Assembly (NCBI GenBank): GCA_963210315.1
Contig: OY723313.1
Coordinates: forward strand, 1,426,001-1,490,000
Direction: 5' to 3'
Source: Rhynchopus euleeides
Taxonomy: Eukaryota; Euglenozoa; Diplonemea; Diplonemida; Diplonemidae
Length of the DNA stretch: 64,000 nucleotides
Shown: positions 37,707 to 49,800 of the stretch, piece after piece
Layout of the letters: the number at the start of each line of letters is the position of its first letter
Position numbering within the stretch: the stretch's first letter is position 1
Notes under the pieces: model-generated
What the model was told of the DNA's origin: nothing
Database searches by the model: none
The model's input: the letters and a program-made list of their open reading frames with translations, nothing else
Made by a program: the position numbers and the translations under genes

Positions 37707-39775
37707 CCCCCCCCCCCCCCCGCCCCCCCCCCCCCCCCCCGACAGAACCACCAGCCCAATGGCCTTCTGGCAAACATGGGTTTGGGGATCCTGTGAATTA
37801 TGTGTATTTCGGGGTCTGGCTGTTCTCCACACCCCTCCTTCCCTTCCCCTGCTCCCCCCTCCCTCCTCCTCCTTCTCCACCCCCCTCTCCTGCCGACCCC
37901 GTGCCACAGATCTGCACAAAAGTGGGCTACGATTCTTGCGTATTGTTGAGTGAGGATCGCATTGCCGAGGAGAAAGGGGTGGGGGGTGGGGGTGGGCGGG
38001 GTGTGGTCTGGGTTGTTCCATTCTCCACGCCTGCACTTTTTCAAGAAAAAATACCTTGTTGTGTTGCGTGTTGCTGGATTTCTTCTGTATTATTTTTCGC
38101 AACTGTCTCCCCCTCCCTCCCCCCCTCCCCCCCGGTCCTCGCCAAAGAAGAAGGAGCCAGGAACAGGGTGGGTGGAGGGGAGCGAGAGACATCATCCCTT
38201 CACTGGATGTGCCGGACCTGAACACGTCCCAATGATCGTCGAAAGGCAAACGGGACACGGCGGCAGTGGGTTGGGCAATTCATTTCAAATAGATGGCAAC
38301 CATGTCACGGCGTCGGGGCGTGTGGCGGATTCATGTGGGTTCTTCCTTCATGCCTTTTGATTGAAGTTGAAGACCTTCGGTTTTTTTGGGCGAAGAACCA
38401 TCAACGAATCGCGTGGGGTGGGGGGGGTGCGGGTGTGGGCGTGGGCGTGGCTGTACAATACATTGCTGTCCTGACGTCTCCCAGCCTTCTGTTATCTGAT
38501 GGCTTGCATGGGGTGGTTTGGGGGTGGGGGGGAGACACGGACCACATCGAAAAAATGTGCATGGCAAATGGGATAAACCGATTCGGGAACGAAAAAGGAA
38601 ACAGCTGCGCAGCAAGCTGAGCTGTGTTTTTCTTTGTTGTGGTGGTGGCAATGTGTGTCCTGGCATGAGATCTTCCGCCGCTCACCTGGGTGGGGTGTTC
38701 TGCACCCCCCGAACAAGACACATGCGGCAGCGTCAGTTCGCTCAGTGCGCACACTGCGCTAATCCAAAAAGTTCTTCTGGTGGGCTGTGTGGCTACACTA
38801 CTCCAACAAGAATTCAAAAAAGAAACAACCGTAATGCGTGTCGCGGAGATCACAGCAAGAGCAGCTCTCGGTGTGCTCTCCGCGATTCCGAGAAGATGCA
38901 TGTGTGTGTGTGTGTGGAGGTCCTGCGGGGGCTGTGCTTACCACCATCTAAGTGCAAGGTATTTTTGTTTGCACTGACACAGCGAGTCCAAAGTTTACGT
39001 GGAAGCTTCGCCCTGCGGTGGAATGCATGCCCCATGCTCCAACCGAGGAAGCTGCCAACCCCCCCTCCCCCACTTCTTCTGACCCACTGCCTCCAGCACC
39101 CCCCCCTCCAAGAAAATCAAAAGAAACGTTGTGTCGGGGGCAGACTCCTCTTTCGCTGAACCGATCTGGCCGTGGCAATTTCTCCATCTACCCTCTCGCC
39201 CCCCCCGCCTTCTTGGCCCGGGGGTGGGTGTGATCAGTCACACAAACTCTCCGTCTCTCCCCCCCCCGCCCCGTTCATTGTATGTAAAGCCTTTCTCTCG
39301 ATGTCTCTCTTTATCCCCCCTTGACATCTCGCACTTGCGCCAGCTGATTGAGGGGTGTGCACGTGGGTTTAAAAATCCAACAGGATGACAGCCCTTTGCT
39401 ATGGTTGGGAGACCCGATCCGTCTGTTTGTGGTGTGTGTAGGGTGGGGTGTATATAAAACATCATCACATTGGCGCCGGCACTGCGTCTCACACGTGCTG
39501 CGAAACGCGGTTCACAAAAAAGAAGAAGAAGCATGGCGTCTGTTCACCGGACAAAGCCTCCTCCGCCCCTCCTGGCCAGCTCTCCCAGTTTCCTCGGGTA
39601 GGGATAAGCTTGCCGTTCCCTTCACGCACCCTGCACGGCCTGTCCCCTTCTCTCTCTCTCTCTTTTCTCATGTCTGTCACCCTCGGTGTGTTCTGCACAA
39701 TGCGGATTGGTGCCGGCCTCACGGCTGACTGCGCTCTCCTCCTCCACCTGTGGTGCGCCCCGCTTGTTTACCAGG
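37707..39775. other. Intergenic, no gene seen
   Basis: Begins with an almost continuous C tract (37706-37740), followed by pyrimidine-rich sequence and G runs (37981-37996, 38410-38420). No domain-bearing frame or inverted repeat was seen before 39776. Confidence 0.55.
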
Positions 39776-40467
39776 CACGGTGGGATCTTGTAAATTTTAC
39801 ATGTATAACTACAAGTATATACATGTATTATACATGTATAATACTTGCATGTCAACTATTATACATGTATAATACATGTATATGCCTGAAATATACATGT
39901 AAAATACATGTATATCAAGTAAAAATACAAGTATAATACTTGCATGTCAACTATTATACTTGTATTTTTACTTGATATACATGTATTTTACATGTATATT
40001 TCAGGCATTTACATGTATTTTACATGTATAATACTTGTCATGCAAGTATTATACATGTAAAATACTTGCATGACAAGTAAAATACATGTATAATACTTGC
40101 ATGACAAGTAAAATACTTGCATGCAAGTAAAATACATGTATTTTACTTGCATGCAAGTATTTTACTTGTCATGCAAGTATTATACATGTATAATACTTGG
40201 ATGACAAGTATTATACATGTAAAATACATGTAAATGCCTGAAATATACATGTAAAATACATGTATATCAAGTAAAAATACATGTATAATAGTTGACATGC
40301 AAGTATTATACATGTATTTTTACTTGATATACATGTATTTTACATGTATATTTCAGGCATATACATGTATTATACATGCATAATAGTTGACATGCAAGTA
40401 TTATACATGTAAAATACATGTATTATACTTGTAGTTATACATGTAAAATTTACAAGATCCCACCGTG
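39776..40467. mobile_element. 692-bp near-palindrome built of short palindromic words (element D)
   Basis: Starts CACGGTGGGATCTTGTAAAT and ends with its exact complement ATTTACAAGATCCCACCGTG. Almost the whole interval is built of two self-complementary words, ATACATGTAT and TACTTGCATGCAAGTA with variants (TTGACATGCAAG, CTTGTCATGCAAG). They are arranged so that the left half is roughly the reverse complement of the right. The local centre is AAAATACATGTATTTT at 40129-40144. AT-rich within GC-rich surroundings; no coding potential. The flanks do not show a clear target duplication. Confidence 0.85.
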
Positions 40468-40903
40468 GGGATGGTGTGCAGGGGGGGGGGGGGGTTTTTA
40501 CGGTGAAATTTCGTCAATTATATGGTTGGAAGAAGCACAGCTCGACAATTTTCGCTTCAAACAAGGTAAGGACTCGTGGCAGCGTTCGGTATCCTTGAGA
40601 CTGCACTGGCTGTGTGTGGGGGGTGCGTGCCTTTCGTCACACAAGCCTCTCTCCTTGTTTTGCGTTCACCAGGCCCCTGGTCTCTCGCACAAGCAATGGT
40701 CCTGGGCACGACCTTAAACTACCTAAGACCTAGGGAAGTCGTAAAACTCAACCCCACACCCCGAGGGCTCCCCCAGGCTGGTCCGCCTGGGCAACGGGGT
40801 CCCAGTGCATAGCACGGAGCACTGGGACAAAAGAGGGTCCGCCTTTTTCCGTCAACTCTGACATGGGGAGGGACAGCTGGAGCCACTGGCGGGGTGCTGT
40901 GTT

Positions 40904-41071
40904 GACTTCAGGGGGCTCCCAACGTGCTTCGGCACACCGGGTTCTTGGCCTGCGGCGGCATGGTAGTCGGTCAGAGAGGCCAGCGCTTGGTCGGGGACTA
41001 CTCAGAGAGGGCGTGTGCGGACTTCAGGGGGCTCCCAACGTGCATCTGCACACCGGGTTCTTGGCCTGCGG
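40904..41071. repeat. 52-bp direct repeat
   Basis: GACTTCAGGGGGCTCCCAAC through CACACCGGGTTCTTGGCCTG occurs at 40904-40955 and 41020-41071 with four mismatches (CTTCGG against ATCTGC in the middle). It has no terminal inverted repeats, so it looks like a local duplication inside an older element. Confidence 0.7.
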
Positions 41072-42804
41072 ACGTAGATTGCCTAAAGGTTTAGAAACCG
41101 GCCGAGCCCGTGGGGGTGACGAACGTACTGCCGGCCCGGGATTGTCAAGGTTCTTTCCCCAGATGGCTCACCAGTACCACCAAACCACACGGAGAGCAAA
41201 ACCGCCGGGGAGGGGGTGGGGGAAGGTGGGAAGGGCGGCATGCCGAACTACAGCAAGGATGGCCAACAATGCGATCACTGCAAACAAGGCATGGGACACA
41301 AGAGGGAAAAAAAAAAGTCCTGGGTAAGACGTTAAACTGCCTGGGGGGGCCGTCCCCGGACCATGACGGGTGCCTGCACCAGGAGTCTAGCACGGCCGTG
41401 GTCCGGAGCAGGACCTAAAACGGCTTGGGTACCGAGGCTCCCCAGACCAGGAAGGGTGGAGACACCTGGAGTCTAAATAGTCACACCACGTCAGGCCAGA
41501 CCTTCGCATTGCACTCCGCGAAGACTGCCACACAGCCGCGGGGCAGGTGTGCAGCCTGTGGATGACCTCGTACAGAGAAGACTGTAAGGGACGACAGCCC
41601 CGCCGAGGCGATACAGCGCCAGACGCGGCCCGAGTTTCTGGAGACCGACTGGGGAACTGGAACGTCTTCAGGATAAGCGCCTCACAGAGGACTGATCCTC
41701 ACCTGTGTGAACTGAGAACCCCCAGCCCCAAGATGCTGGTGTGGAGCGGGTGCCTCGACCTCTTTTCGGGTTCTTTATTTCTTTATTTCCTTTTGGATGC
41801 GTCCACCAAAGAAAACGTGGCCACCCACTCGCAGAGGCTCCCGAAAGCTCCAGCATCAGCTAGCGGTTCATAGTGTAGATCGGTGTCTCCAGAAGGGGAT
41901 GTCCGGTCGCAGAAGAAAAACGACGAAGACAACCACACAGGCCGCAAAAAAAAAAAAGCAAAGACTGTTGGCAGCGCATGTGGTCACCCACATACTCCGC
42001 ACAGGTAACGAACCAGCGCACAAACAAGGATCTGCTATGAGTACCTTGCAGAGAAGCAGGGTGGAATGGAATGTGACCGATATACACTCGCGGGAACTGG
42101 TCCCACACACTGGCTTTCTTGCCCTTTTTTCTTCCAGCTCGTCAAGGGGGGTGAGGAGGCGGCTTGACACCTGTCGGAGAAGCCTGCTATCGCCTGCGTT
42201 GCCAAGATGCCTCCCCGCAAAACCTTTTGGCGTGGAGATATACGTTGCGAATTCAGTCAATTCTAGTGACCAACTGTCGCGCACGGTTGCCCCCCTGCCC
42301 AGATCTGGGACCATCAGTGATTCTATTTTGTTGCAGGCGCCAAACGGCGGAGTAACGGGGAGGGAGGGGGGGGGGGGGGGAGGAGGGGTGCAAGGAATAT
42401 GACCTCCTCCTCCTCCTCCCCCGACCCCCGACTCACAATTATAGAAACGCCGCGTGACACATGGGAGCTCCCCACCGCCCTCACCCCCCCAACGGGATCA
42501 CATTATGTAGGCCTCAACTGTTGTGTTCCCCCCCCGGGCCCCCCCCCACCCCTTTGCCGGCGAGGCTTCTTTTTTTTCACGGGGTGTTCTCGCGATTGAC
42601 GAATGCCCTTTCGCTCGTCTCTTCTTCTTCAGATTTGCACCACTGCACAGTTAGCCCTCTGCAGCAGTGCCGGCAAAAGCAAACAATACGCATCGGATGT
42701 CTTCCCGTTGTGCCCCGTGGAACACTGCCTGAAAAATGTCTGATCGGAGGTGTTGGCTCAGCCCTCCTGCACCTATTCGTTCTGCTGCTCTCCACCTTCA
42801 CCAC

Positions 42805-42839
<35 letters not shown>

Positions 42840-43453
42840 TTTGCCCCTGCTGGTCTCATCGCTGTCGCCCCTGCACATTTTCTTTGCAGAATGGGTGGGG
42901 GGGGGGGTCCCGGGGGGGGGAGGGGGTGGAGGGGGGTGGAGCCACAGATATTCTTTTGTCTCCTGTTTCATCTTCGAGACCCCCTCCCGTCCCTTACCTC
43001 AACAAAAAAACATCTCTACGCTGATTCTACCCCCCTTTAGCGACTTATATTTTTCCGACAGAACAACCGCCGCGCTCTTCTTCTTCTCTCCTCACCTCTC
43101 TGTTTCGCTGACCCCTCCCTCCTCTACACCCCCCCGGTGTTTCTGTACTCTCTTTTACTGTACTTCTCTTGGTGTGCATGCTGTTGTTTCCCCAGGTCGC
43201 CTCCCGAAAAGACACGTGATGTATCTTTGTATAGCGCACGTGTGTCATTTTTTCATGATGAACAAGAACCTTGTCACAGTGAAAAAATATATGACCTCGT
43301 CCTAAAACCCCCCCCCCCCACTTTGCCCTTTTTCAGGTTTTTTCAGGTTTTTGGGGGATTTTCGAATTTTTCACTTGTTACACGACGCCCATGGACCAAA
43401 AACAGGTCCTGGGGCACATGCGCACTATAAACACAGCCCTTCTGGGCCAATAA

Positions 43454-43675
43454 TATGGCCCCGAAGGCCCCGAAGATCATGACAGAGTCTCTCCAGAGGC
43501 TTGCCCACAAAAGGAGCTTTACGACCGGAAGTGGGGTGATGCAGGTCACGACATCATCAAGACCACAAGAGATGCCCGCGTCTTTGTTGGAAGCACAGAA
43601 GGAAGTGCTGATCTTGTTGCAACTGCTCTGGGAAAGGTGCCCTCCCTGGCACCACTCACGCCGCCCTTGTTGTAA
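43454..43675 (+). other. Short coding-looking fragment, no start codon
   Basis: A forward frame of 73 codons bounded by stops contains LYDRKWGDAGHDIIKTTRDA and VFVGSTEGSADLVATALG, which look like real protein sequence. It has no Met start and no recognised family. It may be an exon or a pseudogene scrap. Downstream frames to about 44060 are weaker. Confidence 0.25.
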
Positions 43676-45493
43676 GTGTCAATGAGGACATATGGACACA
43701 CGCCGAAGCGTGATTCACCCACTTCGGGACGACAACTTTTCCTAGACAGATATGAAGCACAGGGTTCGTCTGCGGCGATGATCTGTTCCGGCAAAGGGGA
43801 AGGAATCCCGAGCATGTTGATCATGCAGACAATATCTCTGAAGCAGGCACCCATACTTTCTGCGTGTGCGTGTTGCGGGACGTGTGGATAGCTGTCCAAT
43901 CTGAGAGGGGACAAGGGCCTTGCGGAGGCCCTTGTCCCTTCCACCTCGCACAAGGAATGGCGGGTTTGGTGGGACAAGCGGAGCAATGCCCCAGCAGCAT
44001 CTTTGGTCCTGTGCTGCATGCCTCCCGGACGCAACCTCCCTCGCCGCCCAGCACGTGATGTGCAAGCTTGCGTATGTGCTTCAGGGGCGCAGTCGCCGTG
44101 CCTCACAATCGACAGCCTGCAGCAACCCTGTCACCCTCTGCGCAGATATGGCTCCTGGAAGCCCGCAGCATCAGAGTGCTAACCCAATGTACCGAACATT
44201 ACCCCATGTAGACCTCAGAGAAGCGGATGAGCCGCTGTCACGGATAAATACCACGATAAAGCGAAGGGCCGAGGAACGGGAGAAAATCACCCAATCACAG
44301 CAAAAAAGTGCGAGAAAACGGTCGAAGCACCCCCAGAACACACCCCCCAAACCCCTCATGGATGTGTTTGTGGGTCTGTGACAGGTGCATGGGGTCTGTT
44401 CGGCAATTTTTCTGACAAAAACCTGAAAAACCCCTGAAAAAGGGCAAAGTGGGGGGGGGTTTTTAGGACGAGCCCATATGGTTGGCGCTTTGGGGTGACA
44501 GTCGAGATTCCACCAAGACAAAGGAAACGCGGGAGGTGCGCTCTGCACTGTGACAAAAAACATATGCCGTCCACTGTGCGGGTGTACAGTGGACAGTGGA
44601 GATCACATCAAGAGCAAGGACTCGGCGTGTGTCTACACTAATGTAAAAAGATTCACGTGCAGGTGCCTCCCCTCCACAGTGCGAAGAGACAGCCTTGAGA
44701 TAGAGCAGGCGCTGAGCAGACGCTCTTGGTGTGATATACACCTCCTATAAATACACCCACCTGTGCGGAGGGTGTGAAGGGGGGGGGGGGGTGGACCCAA
44801 AGCCAACAAGGGGGGGAGGGGTTTGGAGACGATTTGCGTCGCGTCTTCTCATGCAAGCTTCGGGGGGGAGGGGGGGTAGGGGTGGGGAGGTGCAAAAGGT
44901 GCCCCGACTCTCGCACCGGTTCGGAGAAGAAAAATGTGTTGGCTGTGTCTGGATCCCATGGCGGGGGGAGGAGAAGGGAAGATGCTGGGTGGCACAGATG
45001 GAATAGCGGATACGATGCGCGCAAGGGGTTGGGGGTTCTTTTTGTTAGCTCCACTCAAAAGTGGGGATACGCGCACCCCCCTCTCCCCCCCCCCCGGCCC
45101 CCCCCCCCCCCCCCCCCCACCTCCCCTCACACACACACGGCAAGTGGTGCTTGACCCGCCCCACTCAGAAAAAAAACGTGGCTAACACACCCACTACCCC
45201 ATACACACAGCCCACACATGCAAAAAAAATGAACCAAAGAAAAAAAACTGATAAGTTCGACCAAACTGACGTCCTGGAGAAATCGCGTCGTTGCCGCTGA
45301 TCCCCAGGCCCACCCCTCGCACCTCGACCCATCCCCGCCCATCCCCTCCTCTTTAGTGAGCTTTTTTTTGCCTGATGGAAGGAGAGGGGGTTTATGTATA
45401 GATCACGTTTGGTTGCTTGCTGGGCGGTGAGTTTTGGCATCTCTCTGTGTCTCGCCACACAAGTGCGCAAAAAAGAAGAGAAGATCAGAGTCT

Positions 45494-45651
<158 letters not shown>

Positions 45652-45719
45652 TTCCCCCCTCGCGGCTGCACTCTCTCTCCCTCCGCAACCCCCATCATAC
45701 CCACCCCCAACCCCAGTAA

Positions 45720-46136
45720 ATGCGCTTCTGGGATGCCCTCACATCGCAGCTGGGTGCCGTGCCCTGCTGCTCGCTGCTCTATGAGCACGGCGTGCTTGCA
45801 GCAGGCCTCTGCCTGACGCTGGTGCCGCACCGCTGCGTGCCGCCCTCCCTCCGTGGCGGGTCCCGACCCGAAACCACCCGCCTCCTCGGGGTCTGGATGA
45901 TCGCCGCAGGGCTTGTCGTGCGCGAGGCACGGGAAGGGCGCCCAGTCCCGCATCACTTCCTCCCCCTCTACGCACTGCTGTCCCTCGCGGTGCCTGTGCG
46001 CCGTGCTCTGCTACACGAGGAGTTCCTGCCGTGGAAGGGCTCCGCCCTCGTTGCAGCCCATATCACCGCCCTGCTGATGCAAACTGTTGGGCTCACCTAT
46101 CCAGACAGTGACAGGGATGCTGACGTGCCTGCTTAG
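45720..46136 (+). CDS. Small membrane protein, four predicted helices
   Basis: 138 residues, single exon, GC-rich codon bias like the other genes. Hydrophobic stretches at about 22-36, 54-68, 79-95 and 107-126 suggest four short helices. The tail is acidic (DSDRDADVPA). The Met is three bases after an AG (45715-45716) that ends a long C-rich tract, the same arrangement as at other starts here. I do not recognise the family. It may be a small organellar or ER membrane protein. The (GA)77 tract lies directly upstream and the giant surface-protein gene follows 700 bp downstream. Confidence 0.7.
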   Translation: MRFWDALTSQLGAVPCCSLLYEHGVLAAGLCLTLVPHRCVPPSLRGGSRPETTRLLGVWMIAAGLVVREAREGRPVPHHFLPLYALLSLAVPVRRALLHEEFLPWKGSALVAAHITALLMQTVGLTYPDSDRDADVPA

Positions 46137-46837
46137 AGTCTCTTCCGTGCCAATCGTGTGGCCAACCGGAGTGGGGTGGGTGGGGGTGGCGGGGTGGCGT
46201 GGCACATGTGGGGTGGGGAGGGGCAGGGGTCACTCCGGAGTCTGCTTCGCCCTGGGCACCACGCATTCCTGCAGCCTGTGCAGCACATTCTCAAAAGTCT
46301 TGGGAGACTTTTCTTGCGGTCTTTTTCGGTGCAGGCCACACTATCGCTAGGCCGTCGTCTTGCGACTTCATGTGTTGGTAGAGTAGCAGCGTCGGCAGCG
46401 TGCAGCAAGTGAAAAAATGGATATTCATCCACCCTTTTTGAAGCGTTCAGCGCAGCACTGCCCGTCCCTCCATGATTCGGACACTTCTTTGTGGGAGTAT
46501 GGGGGCATCATTGCAACACGAAAATGGAAGCACACACACACAATGGAAGTGTCGCAAATCATTAGTCTGCTCATGCATTTGCTTTGGCGCTGCTGCAGTC
46601 GCCTCCCTGTTGCGCCTTGTATCTTGTTGAGAAGAGGGGGTGGTGTGGATCCCACCACACCCCCTGTTCTCACGGCATGTCAGCACACACCCAACAGGAA
46701 ACACTCCACTGCATTTACACGGGCGGGTGAGGTTGGACGGAGGGACACATCACCGGAGCGACACAAAGCACCTCCCCGCCTGCGGAAGGCCTGGGGGGCG
46801 CGTGTGTGCGATGTGGGCCAACAGGGGTGGCAGTGTG
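46137..46837. other. Short intergenic region before the giant gene
   Basis: No separate gene. The frame of the giant gene is open back to 46640, but this upstream part lacks GC3 bias and a signal peptide. A GGCAG at 46829-46833 lies four bases before the preferred start at 46838. Confidence 0.55.
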
Positions 46838-49800
46838 ATGCGGGGAGCTGCAGTGGTGTGCAGCGGCGTGCTGGCCGCGCTGCTGGCGGACCAGGCTCAT
46901 GCGGCGAACACCGCGACGGTGACACATACGCTGTCGCTCACGCTCCCCACGGGGACCGCGTCGGCTTCGATGACGCACTCGATTTCGCTGTCGCAGTCAG
47001 CGACGGCAAGCACGGTGTCGCTGACGCTGACGCAGTCGCTCACGCCCACGCCGACCAAGTCGGACACGCTGACCACGACGGACACGCTGACGGCGACGGC
47101 AAGCACGGTGTCGCTGACGCTGTCGAAGACGATCACGCCGTCCCCGACATTTTCGCTGTCGCCGACAGGGACACTGACGATGAGTACGCTCACGCTGACG
47201 CCGACCTTCACACTGACGAAGACTCCGACCTTCACGCTGACGAAGACCTTCTCGAAGACGCTGACAAAGTCGGACACGCTGACGGGGACCGACACGCTGA
47301 CGAAGACCTTCACGGAGTCGCTGATGGCGCACAACAACTTCACGATGCACCTGCGCCCGCGCAACATGTGGGAGGGGCAGGAGTTCCGGGTGCGGGTGCG
47401 GACGCTGCTGGAGGTGCCGGACGCGGGGAAGAACCGGATCAACCGGAACCTGAACATCTCGCGGCCGGGGCAGTTCGACATCCGGATGTACACGTTTGAC
47501 ACGTCCAAAGACGCGCGGTGCAGCGAGTACGCGTCCGGGGGCACGCTGCTGGCGCAGAAGACGGAGTACGGTCTGTCGGAGTCGGACACGCTTGCGGGGG
47601 AGTACCTTGTGGCGGCTGCATTCACGACATTTGTGGCGCCGCCGACGGGGACGACCTTCGTGGTGTGCTTCAAGGTGACGGTGGACTCGCGCCTGTACAA
47701 GGCGGGTGATGTGAACGCGATGTGGCAGCCGCTGGTGCTGCCGGACGGGAAGTACAAGCACACGCCGCGCACGACGAAGATGTGGTACTACCTCCCGGAC
47801 GCGACGGTGGGGCAGTACGCCATCATCCAGCTGCTGTCGACGCAGAAGCAGCTGAACTTCACGTACTCCCCGTCTGCGTGCGCCACGGACCTGTTCAGCT
47901 GCGCCACGGGGGACAGCCTGAAGATCGTGCCGAAGGGGAACCCGTGTACGTACGAGTACCAGACATTCGACCTGCCGTACCTGGGGAGCAACGTGGTGGG
48001 GGACGACGGCGAGTGGGCCGGGTCCGCGGTGCAGGGGCTGACGGAGGGGGCGACTGCGGGCGGGGTGGGTGTGTTCGGGACGCAGTACGCCAACCCGCTG
48101 GTGGAGACGTGGTCGTCGCCCGGGTCGTACATGTCGGCGAACCAGGACTCGACGAACCTGACGGTGGACCCGGCGAAGACGATCATGTCGCATGCCTACG
48201 TGTACGTGCGGCTGCCGCAGACGGTGGGGAACTACGACATCTGCTTCTCGTCGAAGGAGGAGCGTGCGTCGTGGGCGCAGCAGAACAGCAGCGGGGTGGA
48301 GGCGGTGCCGATGTGGCGGAAGCTGTACCGGTGCACGACGGCGTCGGCGTGCGCGTCGAACGCGGCGAACCTGTACTTCAGCACTGTGGCGGAGCCGGTC
48401 GGGTGGTCCATGGGGGACCTGTCCCCGGGGACGTGGGGTGAGATTGTGTTCGACGACAGCGGGGCGACGCAGCTGAGCAACCTGGCGGCGGTCAGCACGG
48501 TGGCGGTGAGCACCCCGCAGGCGTCAGGGTCGGACCCGGCGGGGCTGACGACGACGGCGAGCTACTGGGCCCCGACGGGCGGCGACTACTTCCGCATCGT
48601 GTCCTCGTCCTCCTTCACGGAGGCGACGAGCAACGGGCGGGCGCACCCGTGGCCGTCGGCAGCGCAGACGGGGTCGCTCCCGTCCGTCGGGTGCTGGTCG
48701 CGTGCGCTGGACGTGTCGTCGTCGTCGAACTCGCCTGCGTACCACGGCGGGTTCGTGGACGCGGAGGACCGGTACCCGATCGGGTCGCGCGACCTGCTGG
48801 GGGACGTGCAGCTGGCGACGTCGAAGCACGACTCGACGGCGGGGCAGGCGGTGGTGGTGTCGACGCTGTACGTCCCGCCGCTGTACACGCGGTGGTACGT
48901 GTGCTACCGCAGGACGTGCAACCAGGCAGGGGCGTCGTGCGCGAAGAACAGCGGGATGCGCGTGCTGCCGTTCCACAAGGGCGGGCGCGGGTCGCTGCCG
49001 ACGCGGTGGACGCACCTGAACGACTCGTACCTCCCCGGGGTGGCGACGGCGGCGGCGCACGAGCTTGTGCCGGCGCAGTACGACGCGGGGCGGAACCTCG
49101 GTGCCAGCACGAAGGACGGGTACCCGCCGTCGGTGACGTGGTACATGAACGACACGCGGACGGGGACGTGGGGCCCGATTGTGGTGGAGAAGACGAACGC
49201 GTCGGCGGGGATGTCGCTCGACTCGCGCCCGTGGGACCTGCAGAAGCGCACGTACCTCGCCGGGGAGACGCTGGTGCAGGTGCAGGGGAGCGCGGTGCGC
49301 CTGGTGCGGTACGACAAGCCGTGCGACTACCCCACCTACAAGCCGACCTACCTGTACGGGGCGGAGAGCCTCGACGGCGGGATGGTGGAGTGCAACAACC
49401 AGGGGGCGGAGTGGCACCAGGGCATCTGCGCGGGGTCGAAGTCGGACGTGGCGGTGACGACGAACGTGGCCTTCTACCTCAGCGTCCCTGCGATCCAGAA
49501 CTACATCGTGTGCTTCCGCCTGGGGAGGTTCAACTGGGCGAAGATCTCCCCGTCGGGGGCACCTGGGACGGCGTGGAACGACCCGACGAAGCCGATGCCG
49601 GACTCGGTGCTGGAGCGCGGGGCGTGGGTGTCGCCGTCGACGTACTACACTCCGACAACGAGTGCGCTGTCGACGCTGAGCGTGGTGTCGACGGAGGACC
49701 GTGCGGGGCAGGAGGCGCTGTTCATCGTGTCGGACACGACGTCGTCGCTGATCGTGGCGCCGCGGCGGTACTGCGCGACCGGGTGCCCGGACTCGGGTGA

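Noticed and set aside
38518..39159. 213-codon forward frame rich in Cys and Arg
   Set aside because: The composition follows the GT-rich spacer. No GC3 bias, no domain, and no acceptor near the start.
40468..42400. Retrotransposon remnant
   Set aside because: The repeated motifs suggest an old element, but I see no reverse transcriptase, RNase H or integrase motif in any frame and no LTR pair.
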